DNA of 64,000 nucleotides from Candidatus Nitrotoga sp. AM1P (GCF_013168275.1 NZ_AP019547.1:2914001-2978000), one strand, 5' to 3'. Counted from the stretch's first letter, positions 1 to 8,861 are shown. Numbers and translations: made by a program. The notes: a model not told the origin generated them from the sequence alone.

Positions 1-1125
1 ACCAGCTTGCTGAACAGAATTACCATGTAGTGTATTGATGTTGCCCATCTCATCCAGCACATGTTTGGCCAGCTTCATGCTGTCGTTGATGGTGGCTGTT
101 TGCGAAAGATCAAGCAATGTGCGCGCGAGATAGGGGTCTTTTACTGCGAGATTCACGCCGCCAATTAAATCAGCGTCGTTTTCTTTTTTTGCTAGCCAGC
201 GCGCACTGGCGCTAGTCGCACCGCGTTCGGACAGGGCGAACACTGAGGAGCCGCGTGCATGAGGTTTAATGAACGCATCGGCATGGATAGAGATAAATAA
301 GTCGGCGCGTACCTGGCGCGCTTTTTGTACACGTCCGTTCAGTGAAATGAAATAATCGCCCTCACGAATTAATACGCCATGCATGTCCGGGGTCTCATCC
401 ATCAGTTCCTTCAATTTGCGCGCGATCGCCAGCGTGACGTTTTTTTCGTATGTGTCATTGTATCCTTTCGCGCCCGAATCCTCGCCGCCATGCCCAGCAT
501 CAATAGCAATGATGAGTGGCCGTGTGCTTATCTCGGGCCTCAGGCGTGCCGTAGATTTGTTTGATCTAATGGTAGGCTGTGGAGTTGTTGGCGTACTTGC
601 TATTTTATATTTTTTTGATTCACTCTCTTGAGGTAACTGATTTACCGTGGTTGAGGTGGATTCCAGGGTGTGCGTTGTTGGTTCCTCTTGCAACAGTGCC
701 ATCATCGGATCCAATGGAACGGCGGGATAAATATCAAGAACCAGGCGGTGGTTGTATTTTGCCACCGGCAGAAGGTTGAATAATTGCGGCTTGACTTGGG
801 ACTTAAGATCGAACACCAAGCGTGCTATGCCGGGTTTGAATCGGGCCACGCGTACACTCTTTATGTAAGGGTCGTCGCTGCGAATTTTACCAACGAGTTC
901 ATTTAGAGGGCCGTTAGTTTCGACATCTTTTAGGTCAATGACGAGCCGATCAGGGTTTCTAATGGAAAACAGTTCATAGCGGATCGGTTTGGCTGATTCC
1001 AGCGTTAGGCGAGTGTATTCCAGTGCTGGCCAAACGCGAGCAGAACTGATAGCGATAGCTGCCTGTGCGTGGGGCAGCCACAGCAAAAGACCCAATAAGA
1101 CTAACTTTGCAATACTTTTAAGCAT
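1..1125 (-). CDS. amiC: N-acetylmuramoyl-L-alanine amidase AmiC, C-terminus cut by window edge
   Basis: This periplasmic zinc amidase cleaves the bond between MurNAc and the stem peptide of peptidoglycan, mainly for daughter-cell separation. The 375 visible codons start with a signal peptide (MLKSIAKLVLLGLLLWLPHA). An AMIN-type domain follows (about residues 25-140), then a Pro/Ser/Thr-rich linker, then the Amidase_3 domain. The domain shows its first zinc site in IDAGHGGEDSGAKG and a second in SIHADAF. The first 25 nt of the gene overlap the end of tsaE, so the two are probably one transcript; tsaE-amidase adjacency is common in proteobacteria. The end of the catalytic domain, including the last catalytic Glu, lies beyond base 1. 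The family call is firm. AmiC rather than AmiA/B rests on the AMIN domain. Confidence 0.93.
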   Translation of the reverse strand, partial: MLKSIAKLVLLGLLLWLPHAQAAIAISSARVWPALEYTRLTLESAKPIRYELFSIRNPDRLVIDLKDVETNGPLNELVGKIRSDDPYIKSVRVARFKPGIARLVFDLKSQVKPQLFNLLPVAKYNHRLVLDIYPAVPLDPMMALLQEEPTTHTLESTSTTVNQLPQESESKKYKIASTPTTPQPTIRSNKSTARLRPEISTRPLIIAIDAGHGGEDSGAKGYNDTYEKNVTLAIARKLKELMDETPDMHGVLIREGDYFISLNGRVQKARQVRADLFISIHADAFIKPHARGSSVFALSERGATSASARWLAKKENDADLIGGVNLAVKDPYLARTLLDLSQTATINDSMKLAKHVLDEMGNINTLHGNSVQQAG

Positions 1126-1592
1126 TCCCTGCCAGCCTGTGAAATTGCAAGAACCTCAATATTGCGACTATTACCTACTGCTTCAGTAGATAATATTTCG
1201 AGAGTGATTTCCATGTCTGCTTGCGGTATAAGACCTTGCGCTTTTTCTGGCCATTCCACTAGGCATACGTTCCGCCCGTCAAACTCGTCGCGGAAGCCAG
1301 CGGCATCCCATTCATTCGCGTCATGGAAGCGGTAGAGATCAAAGTGACGCAAGTGTAACCCACCAGCCTGATACAGCTCAAGTAAAGTATAGGTTGGGCT
1401 TTTAACCCGTCCAATATAGCCCATCGCATGCAGCAGTGCACGTACTAAAGTAGTTTTACCGGCGCCCAAGTTGCCGTGCAGATAAATCACCATGCCAGGC
1501 TTTATTCCTGGGGCTAGTCGTGTTGCAAACGCTACGGTAGCGACTTCATCGGCCAGCGGCAGGCTTATTCGGCTATTATTCTGATTATGCAA
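1101..1592 (-). CDS. tsaE: tRNA threonylcarbamoyladenosine biosynthesis ATPase TsaE
   Basis: TsaE is the small P-loop ATPase that works with TsaD and TsaB to put threonylcarbamoyl on A37 of ANN-decoding tRNAs. The Walker A motif is LHGNLGAGKTTL, and SPTYTLLELY follows it as in the family. A longer frame opens at 1646 but would run into queG. I chose the TTG at 1592 because GAGGTG lies 7 bases upstream of it and the resulting 163 residues fit the family. The stop codon lies inside amiC (25-nt overlap). The gene is divergent from queG, with only 17 bases between the chosen starts, so both promoters must overlap coding DNA. Confidence 0.9.
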   Translation of the reverse strand: MHNQNNSRISLPLADEVATVAFATRLAPGIKPGMVIYLHGNLGAGKTTLVRALLHAMGYIGRVKSPTYTLLELYQAGGLHLRHFDLYRFHDANEWDAAGFRDEFDGRNVCLVEWPEKAQGLIPQADMEITLEILSTEAVGNSRNIEVLAISQAGRECLKVLQS

Positions 1593-1609
1593 ATCGAGAC
1601 ACCTCAATT

Positions 1610-2656
1610 GTGGATTACACCGCACTAGCCGCCAAAATAAAAGCATGGGGTAGGGAGCTTGGCTTTCAGGCAGTAGGCATCGCTGATATCAATCTTCACG
1701 ATGCCGAGGAGCGCTTGCTGGACTGGCTCGCGCGAGGTTTCCATGGCGAGATGGATTATATGGCAAAACATGGCGCTAAACGCACCCGTCCGGCGGAATT
1801 AATTCCGGGCACACTGCGCGTCATCTCTGTACGTATGGATTACTATCCCCCCACTGTTAAAGACGGTTGGGAAGTAATAGAGGATGGCAGCCGTGCTTTT
1901 ATTTCCCGCTATGCCTTGGGGCGTGATTACCACAAAGTTTTACGCAAGCGTCTGGAAAAATTGGCTCAAAAAATTCGCATTGAGGTGGGCGGTTTCAGCT
2001 ATCGCGTATTCACTGACAGTGCGCCAGTAATGGAGGTAGAGTTGGCATATAAAGCTCGGTTGGGCTGGCGTGGTAAACACACGTTGCTGCTGTCGCGCGA
2101 CCATGGTTCGTGGTTTTTTCTGGGTGAGCTGTACACCGATCTGCCGCTTCCTATTGATGAGCCAGAATCGGAACATTGCGGCACCTGCATGGCGTGCATT
2201 CAAGTGTGTCCGACACAGGCTATCATCGCGCCATATAAGCTGGATGCACGTCGCTGTATCTCCTACCTGACTATCGAACTTAAAAGTAGTATTCCTATAG
2301 AGTTACGCCCGCTTATTGGAAATCGTATTTACGGCTGCGACGATTGTCAAATGGTGTGTCCATGGAATCGTTTTGCGCACAAAAGTCTCGAACCAGATTT
2401 CGCCGCAAGGCACGGGCTGGATGATGTCGCATTAACCGAATTATTTGGATGGGACGAGGAAATGTTCAATCAAAAGTTTTCTGGCAGTGCTGTTTACCGC
2501 ATCGGCCATGAGCAATGGCTGCGTAATATCGCTGTGGCGCTGGGTAATGCGCCCAACAGCGTTGAAGTGCTGACCGCGTTGCAAGCCCGTGCCCAAGATG
2601 CGTCCCCGCTAGTGCGCGAGCATGTAGCTTGGGCACTGGGGCGGCAAGGAAGTTGA
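1610..2656 (+). CDS. queG: epoxyqueuosine reductase QueG
   Basis: QueG is a cobalamin- and iron-sulfur-dependent enzyme that reduces epoxyqueuosine to queuosine in the wobble position of GUN-decoding tRNAs, the last step of the pathway. The start is GTG at 1610, giving VDYTALAAKIKAWGRELGF, which aligns with the family N-terminus. Two 4Fe-4S cluster motifs are visible: CGTCMACIQVCP (about residue 190) and CDDCQMVCPW (about residue 242). The C-terminal 80 residues look like the helical HEAT-like tail. At 348 aa the length is normal. Another queuosine gene, tgt, lies at 11143. A GTG start and close divergence from tsaE suggest modest expression. Confidence 0.94.
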   Translation: MDYTALAAKIKAWGRELGFQAVGIADINLHDAEERLLDWLARGFHGEMDYMAKHGAKRTRPAELIPGTLRVISVRMDYYPPTVKDGWEVIEDGSRAFISRYALGRDYHKVLRKRLEKLAQKIRIEVGGFSYRVFTDSAPVMEVELAYKARLGWRGKHTLLLSRDHGSWFFLGELYTDLPLPIDEPESEHCGTCMACIQVCPTQAIIAPYKLDARRCISYLTIELKSSIPIELRPLIGNRIYGCDDCQMVCPWNRFAHKSLEPDFAARHGLDDVALTELFGWDEEMFNQKFSGSAVYRIGHEQWLRNIAVALGNAPNSVEVLTALQARAQDASPLVREHVAWALGRQGS

Positions 2657-2939
2657 CCATTTGTTAATCTCTGCGGGCAAATTCCCCGTCGCTTGCGGCG
2701 CATAGATAACCTTGCAATGAAAATCTATGATTTTCGAGCAATTCGTCACAATACCCCGCCCCTTGGGGCTGGGCTGTTTATTCTAAATAATCTATACGAA
2801 ATAATCGTATGTATCAAGATGATCCTGTTGGCGATGGAAAAATTCCATAGAAATACCCAAATAGAAACATCCAATGGAATGGGACAAGTGCAGGGTTCAC
2901 CTCGTGGAGGAACTTTTGCTAAGCATGACACAGTTAAGG

Positions 2940-3590
2940 TGGTCGTTATTGAGAACACGCCGGACGCATTCGCATCAGCATCGAAGATAGCGGTGCGGGA
3001 TACATCTGGAAGAGATGACGTAATTTTCCCAGCCGTTCAATCGTCTTGGACAGGATGCTGGTAGCGAAGAAAGCACAGTCTCGGCTCCGCACTTTCCAAG
3101 CACCTGGTTGAACTGACGGGGGCTTAGTCAGCTTAAAAAGCTGTTGGTGTGGGGAGCGTGTTCGGATTCGAACTTAACGCGGTTGCTGAGCCATAGCTTT
3201 CCATGCTCTATGTAGAAGGCAAACATGAAATTGGTTGAGGAAATCATCTGCGCTACCTCAAGATTCAGCTGTTGACTGCAGCGAATGGGTATGACGACAT
3301 CGAAATTGTGCGCACATCTCAGTTGAGTGTGATCATGATGGACATCAATCTGCTGGCATTAGTGGTCTCGAAGCTTGAAAACTCTGCGTGAGGATCCGGT
3401 CACTGCGTATATTCCAGTTATTGCCATCAGTGCCAATGCACTACCACTCGACATCGAGTTGGGATTGAAGGTAGGATTATTCCTATATAACTAAACCCAT
3501 CAAGGTCAAAAAATTTATGGAAGTAGTGAATATGGCGCTGGAATTTGTGGAAAAAAGTTGGCCAAAAAAACTATCCTTTTACTTTTAATC
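2940..3590 (+). pseudogene. decayed hybrid sensor histidine kinase / response regulator
   Basis: No single open frame covers this stretch, but reading across frames recovers a typical kinase tail followed by a receiver domain. The pieces in order are: EHAGRIRISIEDSGAG (G1 box of the HATPase), FSQPFNRLGQDAGSEE, SALSKHLVELTG (G2 region), AVGVGSVFGFELN (end of the ATPase), then MLYVEG, KLVEEII, MDINL (phospho-Asp region), GISGLEA, LKTLREDPVTAYIPVIAISA, and TKPIKVKKFMEVVNMA (receiver end with the conserved Lys). At least five frame changes and several stops separate them. The N-terminal sensor part is not recognisable. The 123-codon frame at 2693-3064 is an accident of this decay. Confidence 0.8.
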
Positions 3591-3695
3591 AATGGATAGC
3601 ACAGCTTAGATGGGGACGACTAAGGTCGTCTAACCGCTGCGTATTGGATATAATCCTAAGACGGGGGAGCGAGTGGATGTTCGTGTGGGATAAGG

Positions 3696-4637
3696 CTATT
3701 TGACCATCATAAAAATGCGTTTTGCAGCGGTCACACCGAGGAAGACGGCCGCACCAGCTACAATTCCAGTCAGGATATTGAGTAGAACGGGTGCCCCAAT
3801 ATTAATTATCGAACTAATAATGCCGCTGCCGCTATGTGCTAAATTGTGAATTAGTTCAGATGTACCAAATATGCCATGGATAAGAATACCCCCGCCTACT
3901 ATGAACATGGCAACCGTGCCAACGATGGATAGGCTCTTCATCAGGAAAGGGGCGATTTTTAAAATAACACTTCCTATGCAACGCTGCGTTTTGCGAAATA
4001 GACTGTCACCGTTTTTTTGACTAAGGTAAATTCCACCATCGTCCAGCTTAACGATCCCCGCCACCAAGCCGTAGACACCAACGGTCATGATGATGGCTAT
4101 GGTTGTTAGTACTGCAACCTGTTTCCAAAATGATTCCGTCGCAACCGTCCCTAGCGTAATCACAATAATTTCAGCAGACAGAATAAAGTCAGTACGGATT
4201 GCTCCTTTAATTTTGTCTTTCTCGAAATGGGCCATATCAATGCCACGATTGGCGAGTGCCTCCACATGCTCAGTGTGATGTATATCGATTTCTGTTTTGC
4301 TTTGCATCAATTTATGGGCAAGTTTTTCAAATCCTTCGTAGCAAAGAAATGCTCCGCCCAACATTAACAATGGCGTCACAGCCCATGGGATAAAGGCGCT
4401 AATAGCAATTGCAGTAGGCACCAAAATGAATTTGTTTTTGAATGATCCTATTGCAACGGCCCAGACAACGGGCAATTCGCGATTGGCCGTGACCCCTGAC
4501 ACTTGTTGAGCGTTAAGTGCTAGATCATCCCCGAGTACGCCTGCAGTTTTTTTAGCTGCGACTTTGCTCATTACAGCAACATCGTCCAGAATGGATGCAA
4601 TGTCATCGATTAGGATTAAAAGGCTAGTTCCCGCCAT
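3696..4637 (-). CDS. DUF808 / YedI family inner-membrane protein
   Basis: This 313-residue protein belongs to the DUF808 (YedI) family, whose function is not established. The diagnostic N-terminus MAGTSLLILIDDIASILDDV is present, followed by VAAKKTAGVLGDDLALNAQQ. At least six hydrophobic stretches follow, for example FIPWAVTPLLMLGGAFLCYE, and GTVAMFIVGGGILIHGIFG with GAPVLLNILTGIVAGAAVFL near the C-terminus. It stands alone between the decayed kinase and the cytochrome gene and shares no short spacing with either. AT-rich sequence lies just upstream (4640-4680). The family call is sure; no role can be inferred from its neighbours. Confidence 0.9.
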   Translation of the reverse strand: MAGTSLLILIDDIASILDDVAVMSKVAAKKTAGVLGDDLALNAQQVSGVTANRELPVVWAVAIGSFKNKFILVPTAIAISAFIPWAVTPLLMLGGAFLCYEGFEKLAHKLMQSKTEIDIHHTEHVEALANRGIDMAHFEKDKIKGAIRTDFILSAEIIVITLGTVATESFWKQVAVLTTIAIIMTVGVYGLVAGIVKLDDGGIYLSQKNGDSLFRKTQRCIGSVILKIAPFLMKSLSIVGTVAMFIVGGGILIHGIFGTSELIHNLAHSGSGIISSIINIGAPVLLNILTGIVAGAAVFLGVTAAKRIFMMVK

Positions 4638-4838
4638 TTTTTATTATAGTTTTAATTATAAACAATATGTTACTAATAATCTAAGCCGGGCTATCGCCGA
4701 ATGAAATTCATGGAATCGTCGTCGGCCGCCGATGCGGGGATGATCACATTTATTGAAATTTCACCAGAAATATTTTTCCCGCGAGGCGTTAATTGCCTAT
4801 GGGTCTAGTCACACCAAAGGTTATTTTTACTCAATCGT

Positions 4839-5567
4839 TCATTGGGACAGCACAAATGTCACCAACTTCTCGATATTTTCATCCGATACGCGGGGAGAAT
4901 TCGGGGGCATGGCGATTCCACCCGTTACATCCGTCCAATTGCCCTTGCCGCCCATTTTCACCTTTTCAATCAGACGCGTCTTGGCGCCAGTATCTCCGTT
5001 GTAGCGTTTACTTACGTCGTGCCATGCGGGGCCAATTAATTTGGTTTCGATCCTGTGACAGACTAGACAGCCGCTTTTGTTAGCTAAGGCCAGCCCATCC
5101 TCGCGATTCAGTGCCCCGCCCTCCGTGCCTTTGTTCACCGTAAGCGGCATTTCGGTCTTCTCCGGAGAAGAGGGTTTGGGGGTCGCAGATTCTAGTACTG
5201 CTTTTTCCGGCACTTTTCCCACTGTGGGTGAGAGTATTGGTTGTGCGGCAATAATAGGAGCGCTTTGTTCTACGTTTAAAACCTTTTTACCGCTAGACAA
5301 TTCGTCCTTTATGTTGTCATTCGTCTTCGGTAGTTTGCTGCCTGTCTTGTCAGGAGCTGTGGGAGTAGCAAGTGTCGATTCTGGCAATACTGTTTCTGAT
5401 ACTTTGTCCTTTGTGGGGGAGGCCATTGATGGGTCGGTGATAACGGTAGTGTTGTGCTCAGCTAAAGGGGGCGATACCGGGGCTACAGTAGACTCCTTTT
5501 CGCTCTTATTTCCGCATGCCGATAACATCAGTACGGTAATGGCAATAACAAATCCTGATCGTTTCAT
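4839..5567 (-). CDS. lipoprotein with C-terminal class I cytochrome c domain
   Basis: The 242-residue product begins with a lipoprotein signal (MKRSGFVIAITVLMLSACGN, lipobox LSAC). A roughly 130-residue Ser/Thr/Pro/Lys-rich linker of low complexity follows, and then a cytochrome c domain of about 90 residues. Heme attachment is at CLVCH, and the distal Met ligand is probably in the segment AMPPNSPRVSDE, as in c-551/c-552-type cytochromes. The layout suggests a membrane-tethered periplasmic electron carrier whose heme domain swings on a flexible arm. No oxidase or dehydrogenase gene is adjacent, so the partner is unknown. The domain call is firm. The low-complexity linker is the unusual part. 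Confidence 0.88.
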   Translation of the reverse strand: MKRSGFVIAITVLMLSACGNKSEKESTVAPVSPPLAEHNTTVITDPSMASPTKDKVSETVLPESTLATPTAPDKTGSKLPKTNDNIKDELSSGKKVLNVEQSAPIIAAQPILSPTVGKVPEKAVLESATPKPSSPEKTEMPLTVNKGTEGGALNREDGLALANKSGCLVCHRIETKLIGPAWHDVSKRYNGDTGAKTRLIEKVKMGGKGNWTDVTGGIAMPPNSPRVSDENIEKLVTFVLSQ

Positions 5568-5677
5568 ATTTACCTCATTTTGTTGATGTACTTAACCCTA
5601 GCCGTTGGAAGCTGCGTTAGATTGCAGATACTAGGGGGTAAGTTGAACATTTTGAATATAAACACAATTTATGTGGA

Positions 5678-5804
5678 TTGACAATAGCAGCTGCTAATTG
5701 CTGTTACCTTCATTCTGACGTAGAGTGATCCTTAGCGTAAGATGTGCCACTTGGGATGGGTAGTTTAAATATTTTTTCCGTAATCTTTTGATGAGGAGAG
5801 CATC
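5678..5804 (+). promoter_or_regulatory. possible promoter and leader for the lemA/TPM operon
   Basis: TTGACA is a perfect -35 hexamer at 5678-5683, but the -10 position (around 5700-5707, TGTTAC) is poor. The site lies about 120 bp upstream of lemA, at the head of the three-gene unit. GAGGAG at 5792-5797 is the ribosome binding site for lemA. Only the -35 and the RBS are clear. Confidence 0.3.
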
Positions 5805-6419
5805 ATGCGTATTTGGCTATTATTTTTGGCTTGTTTTGCCACACTGGCTTTAAGCGGCTGTGGCTACAACACACTGCAATCCACCGACGAGCAAATTAAG
5901 GCAAGCTGGGCTGAAGTGCTAAATCAATACCAGCGTCGAGCCGATTTGGTGCCCAACTTGGTTAATACGGTCAAAGGCTATGCCGCACAGGAACAAGCAG
6001 TGTTACTGGGTGTAACCAATGCGCGGGCGAAGGTTGGCGGCATTCAGGCTACACCGGAGCTCATCAATAACGAACAAGCTTTTGCCAAATTTCAAGCTGC
6101 CCAGAGTGAAATGACTTCGGCATTAAGCCGCTTGTTGGTAGTAAGCGAGAATTATCCGCAGTTGAAATCTGACGCCAATTTTCGCGATTTGCAAGCGCAG
6201 CTTGAGGGTACGGAAAATCGTATTACAGTGGCGCGTAACCGATACATTAAAACGGTGCAGGATTACAATATTGTTGTGCGCTCTTTCCCCGGCAACTTAA
6301 CCGCGATAATGTTCGGATTCAAGGTCAAGCCATCGTTTACAGTCGAAAACGAGAAAGAAATTTCCAGGTCGCCGACAGTTGATTTCAGCGCACCTGGCCA
6401 GTTATCGCCTGCTAAGTGA
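5805..6419 (+). CDS. lemA: LemA family lipoprotein
   Basis: LemA proteins are membrane-anchored helical bundles facing the periplasm; their biochemical role is unknown. The N-terminus is a lipoprotein signal (lipobox LSGC), and the typical family opening follows with SWAEVLNQYQRRADLVPNLV and NTVKGYAAQE. Mature residues are mostly amphipathic helix, ending with the conserved VRSFPGNL and a short tail. At 204 aa it has the usual family length. GAGGAG stands about 7 bases before the ATG. The stop is one base from the start of the next gene, which encodes a TPM-domain protein. LemA with one or two TPM proteins is a recurring bacterial operon. Confidence 0.95.
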   Translation: MRIWLLFLACFATLALSGCGYNTLQSTDEQIKASWAEVLNQYQRRADLVPNLVNTVKGYAAQEQAVLLGVTNARAKVGGIQATPELINNEQAFAKFQAAQSEMTSALSRLLVVSENYPQLKSDANFRDLQAQLEGTENRITVARNRYIKTVQDYNIVVRSFPGNLTAIMFGFKVKPSFTVENEKEISRSPTVDFSAPGQLSPAK

Positions 6420-6420
6420 T

Positions 6421-7263
6421 ATGGTACGTTTCTGGGCGCCAGCCCTGTTGCTTATACTGGTATGGTTAAGCAGTTTAGTGCATGCAGAAGTCGCGGTGCC
6501 GCCATTAAGCGCACGCGTAACTGATTTAACCAGTACTCTTGATACTGCCCAAAAACAACAGCTTGAAACCCGCCTCTCCCAATTTGAAGCGAAAAAAGGT
6601 GCGCAAATTGCTGTGCTGTTGATTCCAACTACCCAACCAGAAACGATCGAACAATATGGTATTCGGGTTGTGGAAGCTTGGAAGCTTGGGCGCAAGGGAA
6701 TTGATGATGGTGTATTGCTGCTCATTGCCAAGGATGATCGCGCAATGCGCATTGAAGTCGGGTACGGTCTGGAAGGTGTGCTGCCCGATGCTGTTGCGAA
6801 GCGTATTATTGCCGAGACCATCACTCCGCACTTTAAGCTTGGAAATTACTATACGGGTATTGCAACGGGGATTGAACAAGTACTGGCGATAATTGAAGGC
6901 GAATTGTTACCGCCCCCACGTGAGCGTAGTGCGATATCAGGAAGTTTTAAAAATCTTGAGTCGTTGTTGTTTATCGGTTTTATGTTGGCGATTGTGGTGG
7001 GCGGTGTACTGCGCAAACTCTTAGGACGGCTACCTGCGGCGATTATCATTGGTTTTGTTACCGCTATGCTCGCTTGGTTCATTGTCGCCCCTATTTTAAT
7101 CGCTGGGATTGTGGGCATCATCGCATTTATCTTCACTTTGGTCGGTGGGGGGCGTGGCTCTTTGGGAGGCGGTAGTTTCGGTCAAGGAGGGTTTGGTGGA
7201 GGGGGTGGATTTGGTGGCGGAGGCGGTGGTTTCGGCGGCGGTGGCGCATCGGGGCGATGGTGA
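6421..7263 (+). CDS. TPM-domain protein with Gly-rich C-terminus (YgcG-like)
   Basis: This is a 280-residue membrane protein with a periplasmic TPM domain, a fold found in TLP18.3-type phosphatases and in YgcG-like proteins. I start it at the ATG at 6421, one base after lemA ends. This gives the signal peptide MVRFWAPALLLILVWLSSLV cleaved near VHA. The TPM domain covers about residues 30-155, with RVTDLTSTLD and the hallmark VGYGLEGVLPD. Two membrane helices follow (about 185-240). The C-terminus is a tandem Gly-Gly-Phe repeat of about 35 residues, ending FGGGGASGRW. Such tails are typical of the family. A longer frame from 6379 exists but overlaps lemA. Confidence 0.92.
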   Translation: MVRFWAPALLLILVWLSSLVHAEVAVPPLSARVTDLTSTLDTAQKQQLETRLSQFEAKKGAQIAVLLIPTTQPETIEQYGIRVVEAWKLGRKGIDDGVLLLIAKDDRAMRIEVGYGLEGVLPDAVAKRIIAETITPHFKLGNYYTGIATGIEQVLAIIEGELLPPPRERSAISGSFKNLESLLFIGFMLAIVVGGVLRKLLGRLPAAIIIGFVTAMLAWFIVAPILIAGIVGIIAFIFTLVGGGRGSLGGGSFGQGGFGGGGGFGGGGGGFGGGGASGRW

Positions 7264-7761
7264 ATGGCTATTCAGCGCATCATTAAGCATTTAATTACTG
7301 GCAGCATGGTGGTGAGGGCTGCGTTCCCTGCGCATTCGCTGCACGCCATCGAGCAGGCGATTCATGAAGCCGAAGCCAAACATGCTGGGCAAATCCGCTT
7401 TGCGGTTGAAGCATCGCTCGATTTCGTCGCTCTTTGGCGTAATCAGACTGCGAGTGAGCGGGCTATTGATGTGTTTTCGCAATTGAGAGTATGGGACACC
7501 GAGCATAATAATGGAGTGTTGATTTACTTGCTGTTCGCTGATCGTGACGTGGAAATTGTCGCTGACCGTGGTATACACACAAAGCTTGGCAAGGCTGGCT
7601 GGGAAGAAATTTGTCTTGAAATGGAATCGGCATTTCGGCTGGGTAAGTTTGAAGTGGGGGTAATTAAGGGAATTCATGCTGTAAATAGCCATTTACAGCG
7701 GTATTTTCCAAAAAAATCTACCCCAGTGAATGAACTACCAGATAAGCCAATAATCTTATAA
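7264..7761 (+). CDS. second TPM-domain protein
   Basis: The 165-residue product carries a TPM domain through most of its length, but it has no signal peptide or Gly-rich tail, unlike its upstream neighbour. Recognisable segments are IEQAIHEAEAKHAGQIRFAV, VWDTEHNNGVLIYLLFADRD and VEIVADRGIHTKLGKAGWEE, the core of the family. The ATG directly abuts the TGA of the preceding gene, so translation is probably coupled. LemA plus two TPM proteins, one long and one short, is a conserved arrangement. The function of the short one is not known. It is probably cytoplasmic or bound to the inner face of the membrane. Confidence 0.9.
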   Translation: MAIQRIIKHLITGSMVVRAAFPAHSLHAIEQAIHEAEAKHAGQIRFAVEASLDFVALWRNQTASERAIDVFSQLRVWDTEHNNGVLIYLLFADRDVEIVADRGIHTKLGKAGWEEICLEMESAFRLGKFEVGVIKGIHAVNSHLQRYFPKKSTPVNELPDKPIIL

Positions 7762-8267
7762 GTAGCAGGTAAGCCTGCATTACTACACGTGATTGTTAGG
7801 CGTGTTTCTTAGTTTGAAGGTAAGTGGTACATGAGTTGGCTCGACATTGAAAATTGGATATTAATGCGTCGTTATCAGAACCTCGGCCTTGCGGAATGCT
7901 TTTATCATATCAGTAAATTGTTTTGTCCTGCTTCGCTACGCTGGTTCAGTTTTTCGGTGTGTTGAATTAATCAGCTAAATTCCTGTTTATTAGGTGGACT
8001 GGTGTTTGTGCTGCTATATCATGGTGTGTGATCGTCAGAGCGAGTTTGATTGGTTGTTATTACTCAACAGTTATTGTTTGCGAGTTTTTGCCCTTTTGAT
8101 TTAAGGGCAGGTTAAAAATTGTAAACAAATGTATCAAACAATTGTTTCATAATTAGCCCGGTGGTAAAATTTTTTTGTTGTTGCTTTAAGATGTGTGTGG
8201 CAGGCGTAATCTTTGAAATTAACATGCGGTCTGTGCGCCACTTTTCTAAATACATAAGGAGAACACT
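7762..8267. other. gene-free stretch upstream of yceI
   Basis: About 500 AT-rich bases hold no convincing gene; a 44-codon frame at 7831-7965 has no family and a weak RBS. A palindrome AAACAATTGTTT lies at 8136-8147, about 120 bp before yceI, and could be an operator. GCCCTT and AAGGGC around 8090-8110 form a small hairpin without a following T-run. AAGGAG at 8256-8261 is the yceI ribosome binding site. Confidence 0.45.
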
Positions 8268-8837
8268 ATGCTGAAACAAAATATCATTGCCGCATTATTG
8301 TTGTTAAGTTTGCCAGTCGTTGCCCATGCTGCAGATTCTTATAGTGTGGATCCTCAACATACCTACGCACATTTCAGTGTCAGTCATTTGGGTTTTTCCA
8401 CCATGCAGGGACGTTTCGATAAAAGTAGCGGCAAACTAACTTTAAATCGTGCTGCAAAGACTGGGTCAGTGGATGTCACCATTGAAGCGGCGTCTCTTAC
8501 CACTGGTTCTGGTAAGCGCGATGACCATTTACGTTCACCGGATTTCTTCAATGTCGCCGAATTTCCCAATCTTACATACAAATCGACTGCAGTAAAATTC
8601 AAGGGTGATATTCCAGTTAGCGTAGAAGGTAATCTTACTCTGCTCGGTGTAACCAAACCAGTAACGCTTACCATTCTTGCCTTTAAGTGCGCCAATCACC
8701 CGATGAATAAAAAAGAGCTATGTGGCGCGGATGCTACCGCACAGATTAAACGCTCAGACTTCGGCATGAAATTTGGTCTGCCTAACGTAGGGGATGATAT
8801 AAAGATGGCGTTTGAAGTGGAAGCATATAAAGATTAG
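8268..8837 (+). CDS. YceI family periplasmic lipid-binding-like protein
   Basis: YceI proteins are secreted lipocalin-like beta-barrels that bind isoprenoid-type lipids; their physiological role is unsettled. This one (189 aa) has a clean signal peptide, MLKQNIIAALLLLSLPVVAH, cleaved after AHA. The family core then follows: YSVDPQHTYAHFSVSHLGFS, SGKRDDHLRSPDFF, FPNLTYKS and LTLLGVTKPVTL, ending near RSDFGMKFGLPNVGDD. AAGGAG lies 7 bases before the start. The gene stands alone, with 500 bp of free DNA before it and a strong hairpin terminator after it, so it is probably monocistronic. Confidence 0.95.
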   Translation: MLKQNIIAALLLLSLPVVAHAADSYSVDPQHTYAHFSVSHLGFSTMQGRFDKSSGKLTLNRAAKTGSVDVTIEAASLTTGSGKRDDHLRSPDFFNVAEFPNLTYKSTAVKFKGDIPVSVEGNLTLLGVTKPVTLTILAFKCANHPMNKKELCGADATAQIKRSDFGMKFGLPNVGDDIKMAFEVEAYKD

Positions 8838-8861
8838 TCTTTAAATTTGTACTTGTAACGC

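Noticed and set aside
2693..3064. 123-codon frame on the plus strand
   Set aside because: It starts at a codon without RBS and reads in the wrong frame over the kinase remnant, whose family segments appear in the other frames.
3615..3630. Small hairpin GACGAC-TAAG-GTCGTC between the pseudogene and the DUF808 gene
   Set aside because: The stem is short and no T-run follows, so I could not call it a terminator.
3640..3693. Segment reading RIGYNPKTGERVDV that resembles the C-terminal arm of HU/IHF proteins
   Set aside because: It is only 14 residues long, is followed by a stop, and no flanking HU/IHF sequence was found, so chance similarity is as likely.
7831..7965. 44-codon frame upstream of yceI
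   Set aside because: Its RBS is weak, it has no family resemblance, and its composition is like the surrounding non-coding DNA.
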